Shown here in pieces: positions 10,031 to 22,800 of a stretch of 64,000 nucleotides of DNA; positions within the stretch are counted from its first letter, which is position 1; the number at the start of each line of letters is the position of its first letter. The DNA is from Picocystis sp. L7 (Eukaryota; Chlorophyta; Picocystophyceae; Picocystales; Picocystaceae), in assembly GCA_020975725.1 (NCBI GenBank), contig QXJR01000028.1, positions 558,001 through 622,000 on the forward strand. Direction: 5' to 3'. The notes under the pieces are model-generated. The model had not been told where the DNA came from. It searched no databases and worked only from the letters and a program-made list of their open reading frames with translations. Position numbers and translations under genes: made by a program.

Positions 10031-11206
10031 TTACAGTTTGGAAATTTCTTCCTTCAGGAGACCCTTCTCCTCGATAAACTGTTGATCGTCTTTCTCCACA
10101 AGAAAATTCGACAGAAATTCAATCAGTTTTTCTTTGTTACTGCGTAGAATGTCTTCAATATCTGCAGGTTTCTCAGGGTTGGCTACAAACACTTTGAACA
10201 CATGGAAAGCCTCAAATTGGATTGCCTTGGATGGGTCTCTCAGTAAATTCATAATCAACTTGAGATTTTCAGTATCTGATATATACCGCATCATCACATC
10301 CATATTTTTGCTATCTAACAGAAGCTCACCCAGGAGCTTCAGACTCTGTCTACGTGGTACATAATTTTCTGACAGTAGCAACCTCTTGTACTTGGTAAAG
10401 AATGATGTGTACTGGGTTTTGAGAAAATCAGCAACCACAATCCGGTTCCGCGTGAGAAGTTCCTTGAAGGTCTGGAAGGCATCAGAGGAAACATCAAACA
10501 GGGGGGCTTCTATGTGATCGAACAGGAGATCAAAAGCAGGGGAGTGAAGAAGTCTCTTGTTTGTGTACTGGAATCTGCACGACTCCCTGATCATGCTTCC
10601 AAAACCGAGCGCAACTTCGCTGTTGTTGTAGTTCAAAATCATATGCTCTATCACGTGAAAGTGTTTGCGCATGTACTCCAGGCCGATATCTACTCTTTCA
10701 ACCTCTGCTCGCATGCATGTATTGAACACTAAAACTGCATCTTTCTTTGCCTTCCATGCACAACAGGTCGCCGCAATAACTCTGGTCAGCGTTCATAGAT
10801 CCAAGTCATGAGAAGGAGCAGCCTACCGGACGGGACACTTACCTCAAATTCTAGGCTTTCGAACTCGAGCACAATGCTCTCCAACACCCTACTGTTCTTG
10901 CAGATTTGAGTACACAAGTTGCAAATCTCGTCTTTCTTCGGCTCGTGTTCACCATCTCCCACGATCATTTGTTTCATGACTGCGAGCTGCTTCGCGGTGT
11001 GCTCGATTCCCTGGAGTTGTGTTCGTGGCGTGTTCTCGAGGTCAGTTCGTTTGTTCCCGTCGTCGTTCCTATCGTTTCGGTTCCACGTCGCCGTTCGTGT
11101 CTTCCGTCCTCACTCTTTCGTTCCCCGCCTCCAGCTCGTCGAAACCAGACTGTAGCTTCTGCACTGCTTCTGCAGGCGATCGTTTCGACTTGAACAGGAA
11201 CGCCAT
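10031..11206 (-). CDS. MO25-like scaffold protein (CAB39 family), three exons
   Basis: MO25 is an armadillo/HEAT-like scaffold that activates germinal-centre/STE20-type kinases (with STRAD and LKB1 in animals; in plants linked to polarity and cytokinesis kinases). I read exons 11206-11114, 11010-10843 and 10750-10031; both introns (103 and 92 nt) are phase 0 with GTGAGG/CCAG and GTAAGT/GAAG ends. The 326-residue product begins MAFLFKSKRSPAEAVQKL, passes through KQMIVGDGEHEP and MIRESCRFQ, and has the family's DAFQTFKELLTRN, NYVPRRQSLKLLGELLLDS and AFHVFKVFVANPEKP blocks close to the C-terminus. Length matches the family (about 330-340). Both exon joins fall in conserved positions of the family alignment, which supports them, but they remain predictions. 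It shares a divergent spacer with the RlmN gene. Confidence 0.92.
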
Positions 11207-11680
11207 GGTTCCCACTCGCCTTGACGAGGGCTCCCAACCCTTTCCTTGGTTCCTGGTGTGCACCACCTTGGTTGCACGCAGCTCACCCCCCCCTCCCACC
11301 GCCGTCTCTTTACGCGGGTTCCTTTTTCCTCCTTTCACCACGAGGATCCGTTCGAAGCTTTGGCGAGCACGAATCACCACGGAACGAACGTCCGAGTGGT
11401 GGAGTGGGATGTTTCGTCGCGACCCCTCCTGGGACACGCCTTTCGTCTGTTCCTTGCACCCGATCGATCCCAGGTCGGTCCTTTCAAAGCCACTCGTTCC
11501 ACCGGTGGACCCGACCCATGGGTCCTTTCGCACCCGACTGGGACGGGAGGGCCTTCGGTGAGAGGATCCCATCCACCCTGGAACGGGAGGATCCCTGGGG
11601 CAAACCCTCCGGTTCCCCCGGTTCGGAACGCGGGACAAAAGGGGGTTTGATCTCCGGTTTCTCCTTCGATCGAGGTTGGA
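11207..11680. promoter_or_regulatory. Divergent spacer between MO25 and the RlmN-type gene
   Basis: A GC-rich spacer of about 470 bp between two head-to-head starts; it must contain both core promoters. No TATA box or distinctive motif stands out. Open frames in it on both strands are composition artefacts. Confidence 0.5.
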
Positions 11681-12979
11681 ATGTGGAGAGATGGACCCAT
11701 TCGTCCAAGGTGGCCAAGGCCGTCGACACGGGCCGCGAACGGTGCAGCAACCATGTCCAAATCAAGCTCGGGTCGAAGGAGCGAAGCAGTCAGGAGCTCG
11801 GTGTATGAGACCGACCTGCTGCAAGCGTACCTTGAAGAATGGGGAAGAAACCCCTCCCACGCCACGACCATCCAAGCCTTGGTGCAAAAACGACAGCCCA
11901 AGCACACCAACGAGCTCACCTGGCTGGGAGACGAACCCGGATTGCCCAAAGAAGCAATGGAAAAGATAGGAAAGAGATTCGTCGCCACCAACAGCCACGT
12001 CGTGCGACAGGTCGTCTCGAAAGACGGCACCACCATAAAGTTGCTGCTGCAGCTCCACGACGGATTGCAAGTAGAAACCGTGATCTTGCGATACGAACCG
12101 GAAAAGGGAAGGAACGCTGCGGCACCAGATCGAAAGAGGGTTGGCATGCCGCGATCGACGCTCTGCGTATCCTCCCAAATCGGTTGCCAAATGGCTTGCA
12201 AGTTTTGCGCCACAGGAAAAATGGGCATCAAAGGAGACCTCACACAAGGGGAAATACTGGAGCAACTCTACCACGCTAGCCAAATCACCCAGATTAGGAA
12301 TGTTGTGTTCATGGGAATGGGAGAACCACTGAATAACTACAAAAACGTTGTGAGCGCGTCAAAGCAAATGCTGGGCAGGAAAGTGTTCGATGTGCGCAGA
12401 TTGACCATTTCCACGGTCGGCATACCAGCCAAGATCAAGCTGCTTCCCCACGACCTCCCAGGATGCCATCTTGCACTTTCCTTGCATGCGCCATCGCAAG
12501 AGAAAAGACTGCAAATCGTACCCAGCACACGTGCATTCCCGCTGCATAAGTTGATGGAAGCAGTTCACCAGTACCTTCAGTCTGCACGACACCCTACTGT
12601 CTTTGTGGAATACATTTTGCTGGAAGGCATCAACGATGGAATTGAGGATGCACGAAACCTTGGCCTCCTCCTCCATAACATCAGGGTCACCGTAAACCTC
12701 ATTCCGTACAATCCAGCCTTTGCAAGTGGAGAGGACACATTCTCTGCCCCCTCTGAAGGTGGTGTTCTTGCATTTCAAAGGTGTTTGCGGGATGAATTTG
12801 GCATCCGTACTACTGTTCGTCAGGAAATGGGACAAGATATACAAGGAGCGTGTGGGCAGCTTGCCAACAAGAAAATGATGGATATTGAGGAGCTGGCTTC
12901 TGGATTGCCACCTACCAGAGAGGGAAAAACATCAATGGTAGGGCTCTTGGCTGGCATAAGACGGTCATTGAATCTCTAG
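11681..12979 (+). CDS. RlmN-type dual-specificity RNA (adenine-C2) methyltransferase, radical SAM
   Basis: Methylates C2 of adenine in 23S rRNA and in some tRNAs. The 432-residue protein has the RlmN N-terminal accessory domain, then TLCVSSQIGCQMACKFC, which supplies both the catalytic substrate-bound cysteine (C162) and the iron-sulfur CX3CX2C triad (C169, C173, C176). GMGEPLNN and LSLHAPSQEKR follow, as does the C-terminal methyl-carrying cysteine (C391) in GQDIQGACGQLA. All key residues of the family are present. The bacterial-type substrate implies organelle ribosomes; the Arg/Pro/Ala-rich first 40 residues (WRDGPIRPRWPRPSTRAANG) could be a plastid or mitochondrial targeting peptide. An alternative start is the ATG at 11753 (MSKSSSGRR). 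Confidence 0.94.
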   Translation: MWRDGPIRPRWPRPSTRAANGAATMSKSSSGRRSEAVRSSVYETDLLQAYLEEWGRNPSHATTIQALVQKRQPKHTNELTWLGDEPGLPKEAMEKIGKRFVATNSHVVRQVVSKDGTTIKLLLQLHDGLQVETVILRYEPEKGRNAAAPDRKRVGMPRSTLCVSSQIGCQMACKFCATGKMGIKGDLTQGEILEQLYHASQITQIRNVVFMGMGEPLNNYKNVVSASKQMLGRKVFDVRRLTISTVGIPAKIKLLPHDLPGCHLALSLHAPSQEKRLQIVPSTRAFPLHKLMEAVHQYLQSARHPTVFVEYILLEGINDGIEDARNLGLLLHNIRVTVNLIPYNPAFASGEDTFSAPSEGGVLAFQRCLRDEFGIRTTVRQEMGQDIQGACGQLANKKMMDIEELASGLPPTREGKTSMVGLLAGIRRSLNL

Positions 12980-14654
12980 CATGGTCGAATTTCACTTGCA
13001 GTTGAAATAATGGATACACTTCTAGAGCGATATCCACTTTTCTCCCGATTAACGGCTTCAATTAATGTACTTCAAAAAGGGGCAGGACTATATTTGAAAG
13101 CCATTGGTATGCCTGTGACAGACAACGTTGGCCAGTCTGCACATTTCACGCTGCATTGCCTCTATGCTATCTAATCAGCACCTTCTGGTTGAAAAGGATG
13201 GGCCGACCAGAGCCTGGCGGTCTGTTTCTACCACCAATCTGATCGAACCTTTTTCTGGAGACAAAGATGTCATAAAGGGTACTGCCTCTTGTTTTCATTG
13301 CCTGCAAGTGAATTGGTTCTTGGCCATGATGCACCAAACCATTGCTCTTTGGCTTTCAGGTTTGAGGAGCTCATGGTGTCAAAGTCATGGTGGTAGAAAT
13401 TGGATGCTCCATAGGTATGCCATCCGGTGTGTCAACAAGCAGGGAGATATAGTTCACAGTACTGCAAACCTCTCAAGTGACTTGTTTTGTTAGACAGCGT
13501 GGAATCTCTTTCTGCCATTGCGAGATAAACTTGAAGGGCCAATGGCAGTGCGATGGGCTAGCTCCAGATTTGTTGAATGGCAATGCAACACTTTTGACAC
13601 ATCACCAGAAATCCAATGGATCGGCCTTCCCTAGCACTTGAAGACGTACTCATCACTGTATCACATCTTTGATTGTTGCTAAGTGGCCCATCTTTGTAGA
13701 TTTGCGCTTGTAGAGAAGCTCCAACCTTGAACAGTCAACAATTCGCAAAAAGTGTACGAATACGGTGCCACTGCTAATTCGCAAGCATTTCCTTTCTCGA
13801 TTCGTCCACGTGTCCACCTTGAATGCTACGCTTGTAATCTTATCCCAATCTCCTTCGCATTCGTGTCCATCCATCTTTTGTAATCCCGTAAAATATTATA
13901 AGGTCCAACGGCGTCGCTAAGTGTACTCACCACCCTTCTCGAACGAATGGCTAGCTTGTTTAGGTGGCGATAAGCGGTTTCTTAGATCATCCTAGCGTCC
14001 AATAGCATAAATGTTTTCAACGCTACAAGTTTCGACTAGAGTTTCAAGACCGATGAACGCTTGGCTCAAATTCTCACGAGAAATAGTAACGTTCGTTTAA
14101 TTTTATTGCACAACGTCATACAACCAACTGGTGTTAATAGATGTTCATATTGGTTTGATGACACCCTTCTTGCAAATACCGTGGTGAAGGCTGTTCACTC
14201 GAGTTCGAGCCAAGATTGAACATGGCATGATACAACTTAAAAATAACATACGTAAATGGAGAATAGTCAGTGCAAAGTATCGATGCAATGAATGCTGGGA
14301 ATCAAAACGGGCGAACACAATGCAACTTGCTTCGAACTGTCACAAGAAATCAACTATCCTTTTATTAGGATCATCTCTCGTGGTGACCAAAAGGGGTAGA
14401 ATGGTTTAAATTCGTGTAAACCACTGCGAGTACACAGAGTCCTTGGTGTGCGACGAAACGCGGGTGAAAGTTGATCAAATATTTGCGACAAGTATGCTAC
14501 CTCTCGAAATCACAAACAAAAAACTTGATTCTGCTTGACTGACGAAACGGAATATATTGCCGTTTTTCCATGACGAAGATAGACTTTTCTTCGGAATAAC
14601 AAGTTTCTATCCTCTTGTCACGAATGCACGAGCGCAACTCGATAGCAATTGTAA

Positions 14655-14940
14655 AAAGCTCGCTGCTTTGCACATTCGTGGGTTGCCACCTTCGTACTTG
14701 TTCTATTTAAACACACGAAATGGATGGTCGGAAATACCCTGGATTAGGGCTTCCATCCACCGCAGAGGGTTGTGAGTGCATCGCCTGCGATCCTCGACGG
14801 TAAATACACTGCAGTTATGAGGGCATGTACCTTCGAGGAGCTATGAAGCTCCCTCATTCTTCGAAGGGTACCATATAAATTTGAGGCTTCTAAGCGGGTA
14901 CGTGTCCTGCCTAGACCAGGGACGAGCATGCTCAACAACA
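14655..14940 (+). repeat. Dispersed repeat family, diverged copy A
   Basis: Shares the leading block around GGGTTGCCACCTTCGTA with the copies at 16441-16760 (opposite strand) and 33050-33330, followed by a weakly conserved body and a tail ending near GCTCAAC. This is the most diverged of the three. The element type is not recognised. Confidence 0.5.
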
Positions 14941-16440
14941 GTAATGCGGTTCAAACCCGTAAATCTTACCTCATCTATATTAGTAAATACACGGATAAGA
15001 TAAGATTTGATTTAACCTGCCCAGTACCCGTACTATGAATGATTCTAGCATCCAAACAATACGAACCGTTGTCAGTCCCAAGGGATATTTTCACCTCATT
15101 CGGTTTCTTAAAGACACTTTTCTACACTGGATTCTAAGTCTACTACCTAGCAGAATGCAATCTAAAGATCATCTTCATACTACGTCCACGTAGTCTAGCT
15201 AGCATAAGGAATCAAAACACCACAAAGTATCATCTACTATCTGAGCTGTGTAATAGCGATGAGCCAAATACATAACGAGCATAATAACATCTATTTCTCT
15301 GAAGTTTACGTTATCTTACTTTACAGGGAGTGCCCGGCCTCTTACAAAGATGTCGAAGGAAGCAAGGAAAAGTGCCCACCAATACTCTCAAACTTTACTC
15401 GGCCGTCTGGCGGGAAAGTAAGCCCACCTTTAGTTTATGCAACTAACGCAAGCGCATGGGCTTTGCAACAAGGAATGGTGGCCCAACGTCCATGGCACAT
15501 CGTAAGAATGGAGAGTCTACTTGGTCCAGCCCGAATCTGAAAAAAAAATCCTTCGTATCAAGCAATTTCGCTTGCGAAGGCAAGAGAAACATCGAAGTAA
15601 GAAGATCTTCACGATTCTATCCCACCATGGTTCAACGATGGTGCAAATACATCAACAAAAGGATGTTTAGGAGCGAGGGTAAGCAGGGCTCATCTGCCCG
15701 TCATGAATAGAGACACAATAAATTTTCTAAGATATCGAATCAACGTGTTACAAAGCGGACGTAGCCCTTTGTCATCGAACAACCACGGTTGCTCCGCTTG
15801 TGATCCCACCTTAATCCTCAACGATTGATCAGTGTAGCGGGTGTGCTTTTCTTTCCATAGGTCGAAAGTTGTCTGCAAGTTTTGATAAAGCTTGGGCTGC
15901 TGCTAGTACTTGCCATTCCAATTTGATTTTGAAAAATAAAAACGCAAATACCGAAATTTGCATACATCCGCTCCGTCCATTAAGGAGAACACTTTTAATG
16001 TCGCTAGCTGGAAAACATTCCCCTCATATTTAGAATCGGTCACAAAAGATTTTGACCCTCGAACAAAACTTGCTTTTCATCCTGAAGACAAAGTCTCAAT
16101 ATGTCAGATTTTCAAGAAGCAATGGGACTCGAAAAACATTGAGTACAAGGGACTTGCGAAAGTTGGCCAAAGCGTGAACGTGGTACATTTCGTCTCTGAC
16201 CTCCAAGGCCATAAATGATGCTTCATCTCATCACAACCCTTATGAACAAATGATATGGGTGCAAAAAGCGTACAATATGTGAGAATAAAGGCAGCATTTT
16301 GCTTGAATTTCGACACAACTCAGTATGAGATAAATCCGTCGATATCTTTAACGGGACCACACTGCCAATCGTTCAATGCATGTCACAAAGATCAAAGCTT
16401 GAAGGATAGGTTACCCAAGTTGACAATGATTTTCCTTTAA

Positions 16441-16760
16441 GTGTAAGCGCTACCTAGCATGGGCTGTTGAGGCTGCTTAAGCGCTGGTGCCTCGGAGGTC
16501 GAATCCCATAGGGACCAGGACTGTGTTGCGGTCGAGCACCTTCGAGGAGTGTCGGGCCCATCGGGCTCTTGATGGGAGATGCCCATTCCTGCAGTGCACG
16601 AGGCTGACGAGGAGTAATCCCAGTTTTCTGAGAGGTTCTCTGCAGTCGATGACGCCGCCATTGTTTGGGGATACTCACCACTCATCCATTCATGTAATAC
16701 ACAACTACGAAGGTGGCAACCCACGAACGTATCCAAAGTCAGTGCCCGGCATCTTACATG
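16441..16760 (-). repeat. Dispersed repeat family, copy B (reverse orientation)
   Basis: In reverse complement it aligns by eye over about 270 bp with the copy at 33050-33330: shared blocks include GCCACCTTCGTA, TTGTGTATTACA, GGCGGCGTCATCGA, CTCCTCGAAGGT and GCTTAAGCAG. There is no clear terminal repeat or target duplication. An open frame on the minus strand through it is not preserved in the other copies, so it is probably noncoding, perhaps a SINE- or LTR-derived fragment. Confidence 0.65.
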
Positions 16761-17429
16761 GGGCATTTGGAAATTTGGATTGGCTGTGCCCATAACCTTT
16801 GTTCAATAGGATTCGAGTGACTACATATGTCTTGAAAAGTGGTTGGGATGCAAATTTGACTGAATGTGGAAATTGAACAATCGAAGTGTAACAACTGCAG
16901 AACGCCTTCTTGCACAACGCTTAATCTTTCAACTTTAGCTTCATCCGAGTAAGGACATCCATCGTGGCAACCTGCTGCAGTCGGTCATGATATTGGTATG
17001 TGTTTGTATAAATTGCGAATCTTCTCGTGAATTTTTGCACTAGATTTTCGCTAGAGAAAAAGACTATTCGTTTTCGGCATCCTACATTGTGGCAACAAGA
17101 TGATGTATCCATTACCATATCTGAAATTTACTCGTCCTATGACAGGGAGTCTTAGTCGGTTTCTTAGTCGGTTTGTAAACAAGACAAGCATGCAATATAA
17201 TCAGAGTCAGTTTCATTCCCTTTGTTTGTTATGATTGCAGGGTATTTTGACATTCCCATGTCACCTTGGCTGTGGGAATATGTGGCGACACGAGGGAGTA
17301 GGTGCTGAGGAGAGATCAGTTCAACTACCTGATTGGCAAAGCTGAAATGCGTTACGCCACTTTTCCATTTGCAATTACACTATGTGCTATCTAAATCTCA
17401 TATTGTTACATAACATATAGTCGGTCACC

Positions 17430-18900
17430 TGAAAAGTCAAACACTTCGCCTTGCTTCAGCCCTCCATAATGTATAGCCTGTCGACCTACAATGCAGTAGG
17501 GTGTGTAAAGCATCCGTGAGTTCTCTTGCGCTACTTTGCACTCAAACAGCCCAACGCGGCGCCAATCCATTTGATTGCCCAGCAGCCCCAATGACAACCG
17601 ACATTCTCTTGTCGCTTCAGCATCCTATGACCTTGCCAACAACCTTCTGCAACCGCTTTTGCAGTGCAACACAGCACAGCTCTGTTGGCCGCACCAAAAA
17701 AAACAGGCACCTCCGAACGTTTTGACCAACGTTCAAATCGTGGTTGACGAACTTGCCAATGGTCAAACCACACCACATCAAGCACTGAACCGCTGCATGT
17801 TTGTGCCTGCTTCAAACCCGACTCATCACTGAGCCGTCGGCTGCATGCACCAAGGTTGTCCTCAACTCATCCACCAGCATGGTCCAGAAGCGCTCGACGC
17901 ACTCCTTGAACGCGTGTGATGTCAGCATTGCCTGCTTTCCAAAGCCGCGCAGACCCAACTTGGCCGCGCCGTAGGCAACTACCATGGGCTTGCTCGCCAC
18001 ACCAGCGGTCTCCCTCGCTACGTCATTCAGAAAGGTGGGAAACACTCTCTTCTTGCCGTTGTATAACCTTAGCCGCTGGTCAGCCTAGAGCGGCTTTAAT
18101 TACTCGGCCCACAACTTGTCGTACGTCTCCCGCATCACTTCCAGTAACTGCTGGTGCGTCTCATGCTCACGCCCTTCAATATGACGTCAGACAGCCTCAA
18201 GAGTACCTATTGCGCCGCCGGATGCTGCCACGCCTCTACTTGCTGCCGTGATGCCGCTCTTCGTGTAGTGCTCCATTCTCGCCAGCTTTCAGCTCTTGGA
18301 CCTCTCGGTAGCTTCATGTTTGGTGATGTAGTAGATGCTGGAGCACCTAGGTCATTCCCGAGGACGTCGTTGTCGTCCACTTTGTGAGTTAGCGGTGTCT
18401 GGGTCCTTGAAGTAACCGACACTACAAACATGTCATCCCGAACCTGCTTGATCCGTTGGAAATGTGCGGAAATGCCGGCACCGTCGCTCTCCATGATGCA
18501 AGTGAACCCCCTATTGACCTCGCTTTGTAGCTTGCTAATCACAAACGACGCTGCCCAAGGTTCGGCGTCAAGGGCAACGATGGCCTTCTCATTGCACTTC
18601 AGCAGCCTTAGCTTCTTCAGCCCGCCGTAGAGCACATAGATGTCTACTGCGATGAAGTGCGCACCCTTCCTCGGCAATCGGGACGAGGTCGAGGGTCGGG
18701 TGCTCTGCCTGCTCAAGGAACTTGGATAGGCGGACAAGGTGATGCACTAGGCGGTGTAGATTGTTCTTATTGTTCATCCAGTGTTGTAAGATGTCCTTGC
18801 CCGCTGCAAAGCCAAGGATGGGACGGCACTCCACATCTAGCTGCATTGCAGGCAACTACGGCAAGGATCCGAGGTCTGTAGGGACGGGCCATCCATAGCC
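17430..18900 (-). pseudogene. TnpB/Fanzor-like RNA-guided nuclease gene, broken fossil
   Basis: Minus-strand reading frames in this interval carry, in the correct family order, a TDG-type motif (MESDGAGISAHFQR), a RuvC-I-like region, and near the C-terminus the block VVAYGAAKLG...FGK followed by LVDELRTTLVHAADGSV, which resembles the 'DEFRTS/T' stretch of the TnpB/Fanzor superfamily ahead of the last RuvC segment. Plain similarity by eye supports a TnpB/Fanzor relative of the kind carried by eukaryotic transposons and some large DNA viruses. The copy is broken in several places and is not expected to be expressed. Its N-terminal limit is not defined; related sequence may reach about 19.6 kb. 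No terminal repeats were recognised. Composition is richer in GC than the flanking AT-rich DNA. The family call is inference. Confidence 0.5.
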
Positions 18901-19892
18901 CCGAACAGCATTAGCATGCGTTGCCCGTCCGTCAAACACCACACACCTTGGAAGGCGCGCGGAAACTTGCCCAACCGCCCGTTGAAGGCCAAGACGAAGG
19001 GTCTCCGCAATTTGGTCATGTATTTATGGGCGCTTGCGCTATAGACGCTCCAATCACCTTGGTGATGCTACGCCAAATCCTTGGCCGTCAGCAGAGGATG
19101 AGACAAGTTGTACGCCTTGGCGTGAGGGTTAGGATTTTGGGCGTCTTCCACAACAAGCATGAGCTGCCTTTAAAAGGATTGGCACGTTAGGTCAGGCAGT
19201 GTGATCGTTGCGACATCCTCGACGCATTTGAAGCACTATTTGAGCATGCCCGACAACGCAACGCTCCGAGATGGTAGCCCTGCGAGAAGAACCTGACACG
19301 CGCTTGTATGGCATCGCACAACCCTTGCCGACCATCGCGACGCAGGTGCTTCTACATGTTTGTTTTGACCGCAATCTTTACAATCGTATTGCGCCTTCGT
19401 AGCTTCTCCAAGCGATTTGCGCGCCCGTGCTTCTTGTTGGCATCCTCTTGCATGCTTTGCACCTACTCGATTATCTGGACGAGGGTGTAGAGCTCGTTGG
19501 AGATCACGCAAGCCTTTGGCGTGGCGATGACCTGTTCCTACTTGCTGGCGCGATAGCTGTATGGCTTTCATTCCAGGTGTTGCCTCCATTGGCAGACGGA
19601 TGCAGGGCTAGCTAGCAATAGCAGCGCGACTTTGCGCATGTTGTTCCGCAATGATTACATGCGGCAAGGAAGTCAATGGTGGGCAATGGAATGCATTGGC
19701 ACGGTACCACTGTTGAGGCATAAAAGAAGTGTTTCGAAATTCACTTACATAACATTACGAGATTTATTAGGAGGCATCAGCGACTTGCAAACTTGCATTC
19801 ATAGTACCGACTGCTTGAACATCTAAAACTCTAGTTGTTTTCATGTGTTAGCATGCATCTCTTCGTTACGAGACACTCAGGAGTAGTTCAAA
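18901..19892. other. Spacer between the nuclease fossil and TOPLESS
   Basis: Moderately GC-rich up to about 19.6 kb, with overlapping short frames and no recognisable domain. This may be the N-terminal part or flank of the neighbouring fossil. The last 250 bp are AT-rich and would hold the TOPLESS 3' UTR. Confidence 0.4.
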
Positions 19893-22800
19893 TCAGCATG
19901 CTTCACTCCACAAATGCCTACTTCCCATCCTAGGTTCTAGAACCAGAACATGCCCATTGCTGAGGCCGGCAGCAAACTGTGAGCTCTGGGAAGTGTTGGA
20001 ATGTGATGCTATTGCTGTGCAGTACAGTCCTTCTCCCAATACCTTGGGATGGAATATGCAAGTTACCGATAAGGTTGTTCCATCAAAAATCGCCATGCTG
20101 CCATCACGAAAGCCACAGAAGATCTGCTTTGAATCACACGAAAGACATGCAGATGATATGGGCGACAGCAAACTACCTCTAGGTGTCCATGAAGCAAAGC
20201 TTTGTAAGCTTGGCATGCTAAGAATGTCGATACGACTTGGCTGAGCAATGACAAGATGGTCGTGACTGGTGGTGAACATACAGCTGACTCTGGTTGATGT
20301 TGCTTCGGCTGCAGGTGCTGCAAGCCCGCTATGTAACTCGATCTCTTCTTTCTTGCTGTAGCTATCGTCTACAGTATCCCAGACACACACTTTAGCATCT
20401 GAGGACACAGAGACTAAGCACTTATGTCTTGTTGAATATGCCAAGCCAGTGATCATGGAGTCATGCTCCTTGACTTGGACTTTTACATCATCGAGTCTAA
20501 CGTTGTATATCAACAAGCTGCCGTCATCCCTCCCAATGGCTATAATATTGTTGTCCTCCAGGTGAAATGCCATGCAGCTGGCAGCGGGTGGCGGTGGCAT
20601 AAACGCAGCCATGATTTTAAATGTCAACAGGTTGAAAAGGGAAACCTTGCCCCCTGAGGCTGACAAGACATAAGAATCGTTCCTTGAAATTGCCATGCAA
20701 GCAAATGCATCGCTGGCGCTAGGGCCTCTGTCATTTTGCATCACCGCAGACGGGGTTGGTTGCCAAAGCGCAGCCCCCTGAAAAACACTGGTCCCATCTC
20801 CATCCCACTTCCAGAACCTATGAGTCGCATTTCCTGCAAGAGCTAGTAGCCCCGTCCCGATGTTGCTGTACACAAGATACTGGATGCTATGACCCTCCCC
20901 ATCAACTAGGAGGCGCGATGTACAAGAAGCACGCTCCGTTATCTGAGGAGGCCTTACTTCCAGGGGAGGCTCCTTCAGGGGTGTCGGGCGGCCGACAACA
21001 CCCTCGTTTCTCACAGGAAGGACATCCTGCACAGGGTCTGCTGATTTTTCTCTAACACTCATCGCTGGCTCTGTCACTTCGTTCATGTCATCCTTTCGGC
21101 TTCCCACAAAATGGGCAGCATCTTTCGAACTGGAAAGAACTTTAACAAATTTGTTCTGTCCAAGTACAGCAAGCAAGCTACCATTGTAGTTGAAGCAGAC
21201 TTGACTTGAAGGAGGTAGCTCTTCTTCAAATGTTACAGAAAACAACATGTGAGGTACATCGAACTCCCAAAATTTGAGCTTGTGTTCATCTACTGTAACA
21301 ATAAATCTGTTTGCTACAGTGTCAATGACAGCACGGTCATTGGTGCTGTTCAAAAAATTGGTGTAACGTTCTTTGATGGCCCCCTGCTGCTCGTCCCATT
21401 CAAAGAGAGTTGTGGATGATCCATCTCCTCTACCACAACTGAAAAGCCTGCTACCATCACCAGAGTAAGTGATACATGTGCAGTAACTGCCTGCTACTTT
21501 GAAGTCTACCTGGGAGCTTGTTGACCCGTACAACCAAACTTTGATGGTCCCATCCTTTGATGCAGACAGAAGGAAAGAGATGGAGTTCTTAATTTGGGGA
21601 CACACACAGAAAACTCTATCATCATGCCCTTCAAAATTATACATCATGTCCCCTGATCTCACATCCCATACTTTAACAAGTTTATCATCACCACACGTGA
21701 CGACGACCAGCTTGTCATTGGAAAGAGTTGTAAACTTCAAGTCGTTCACTGGTCCATCATGGGCTGACACTTCTACAGGCTTACCAAGAACTGCAACCGA
21801 ATTCGTGTGTACAGCTTGTAATGCCACTCTTCCACTGGACAGAGCCGCACCAATCAGGCCACCATCAGGACTCCAAACAGCTTTGTTAACACGTACATTC
21901 TCTACCATGGTTGACATGTTCTGCGACCAGACCCGCAGGGTGGTGGAAGTATCAAACATGGATACACACCCTGCTACATCCCCTGCCAAAAGATAGTTTG
22001 CATTTTTGGGATGAAAACAAATGGTTGTTGGTTGACTTATGAATCTTAGGGTAAGTACCACAGAGGTTGGAAGATCTTCTGCACTGTAGGCTTTCTTTGC
22101 CATGCCAAACATCTGGGCATCTTTCTGTTTCCTCACCTTCGCTGGGCGTTGAAGTACCTGGTTTGGAGGATTAGCTGGTCCACTGCCCGCAAAAGCTGGA
22201 TCTCTTGCACGCTTCTGTTGCTCTTGCTGCTGCATAGCTTGCAACGAGGGAGGCTGAGCCATGTGGGACATCTGCATTGGCATCAGCACTGGTCCTTGGT
22301 GCAAATTCAAATACTGAGGCGCAGACTGCAAACCCAGCGACGTTGTCAAAGGTTGACCCTGAAATGAACCATGACTCATCGGTAAGTTCTGAGAGTAGAC
22401 CACGTGGTTCTGCTGCCCTTGTAGCATCGGAAGGGTGATTTGCCCAGACGGGGCAGCAGTTGCATGTGGAGCCAATGCAGTAGCAGGATTGGGACGAGAA
22501 AAGTCAGTGTCACAAGAATGATCCACGAACAGAGTGTTTATCTCTGGGACCGGCTTGGGTCTTTTGCATAGCTTGTGCTGCCAATTGAGTGCCTGATTTA
22601 CCACTGTTCGCAATCTTGAAGGATGCATTTTCGGAAATTCCAGCTTGTCTTGAAATACAGGATTCGACTCAATCAACTTCTTGAGCTCCAAGAACATCAA
22701 TGCTCGGGCTGTGCGTGCATCTCCATAGTGAGCGAGCTTATCATTCTCCCTGAAATTGTCCAACACAAGTAAACCAGTCATCTCTTTGTAAAGTTCGCTG

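Larger units (their letters stand above)
12980..17430. other. Gene-free AT-rich region with dispersed repeats
   Basis: About 4.4 kb of AT-rich DNA with no recognisable gene on either strand. It contains two members of a dispersed repeat family (listed separately at about 14655-14940 and 16441-16760). Open frames are all under 125 codons and do not resemble known proteins. It looks like decayed transposon DNA. Confidence 0.55.

Noticed and set aside
16441-16560. tRNA-like B-box (GGTCGAATCCC) suggesting a tRNA gene
   Set aside because: No cloverleaf can be built around it and the related repeat copies do not conserve it.
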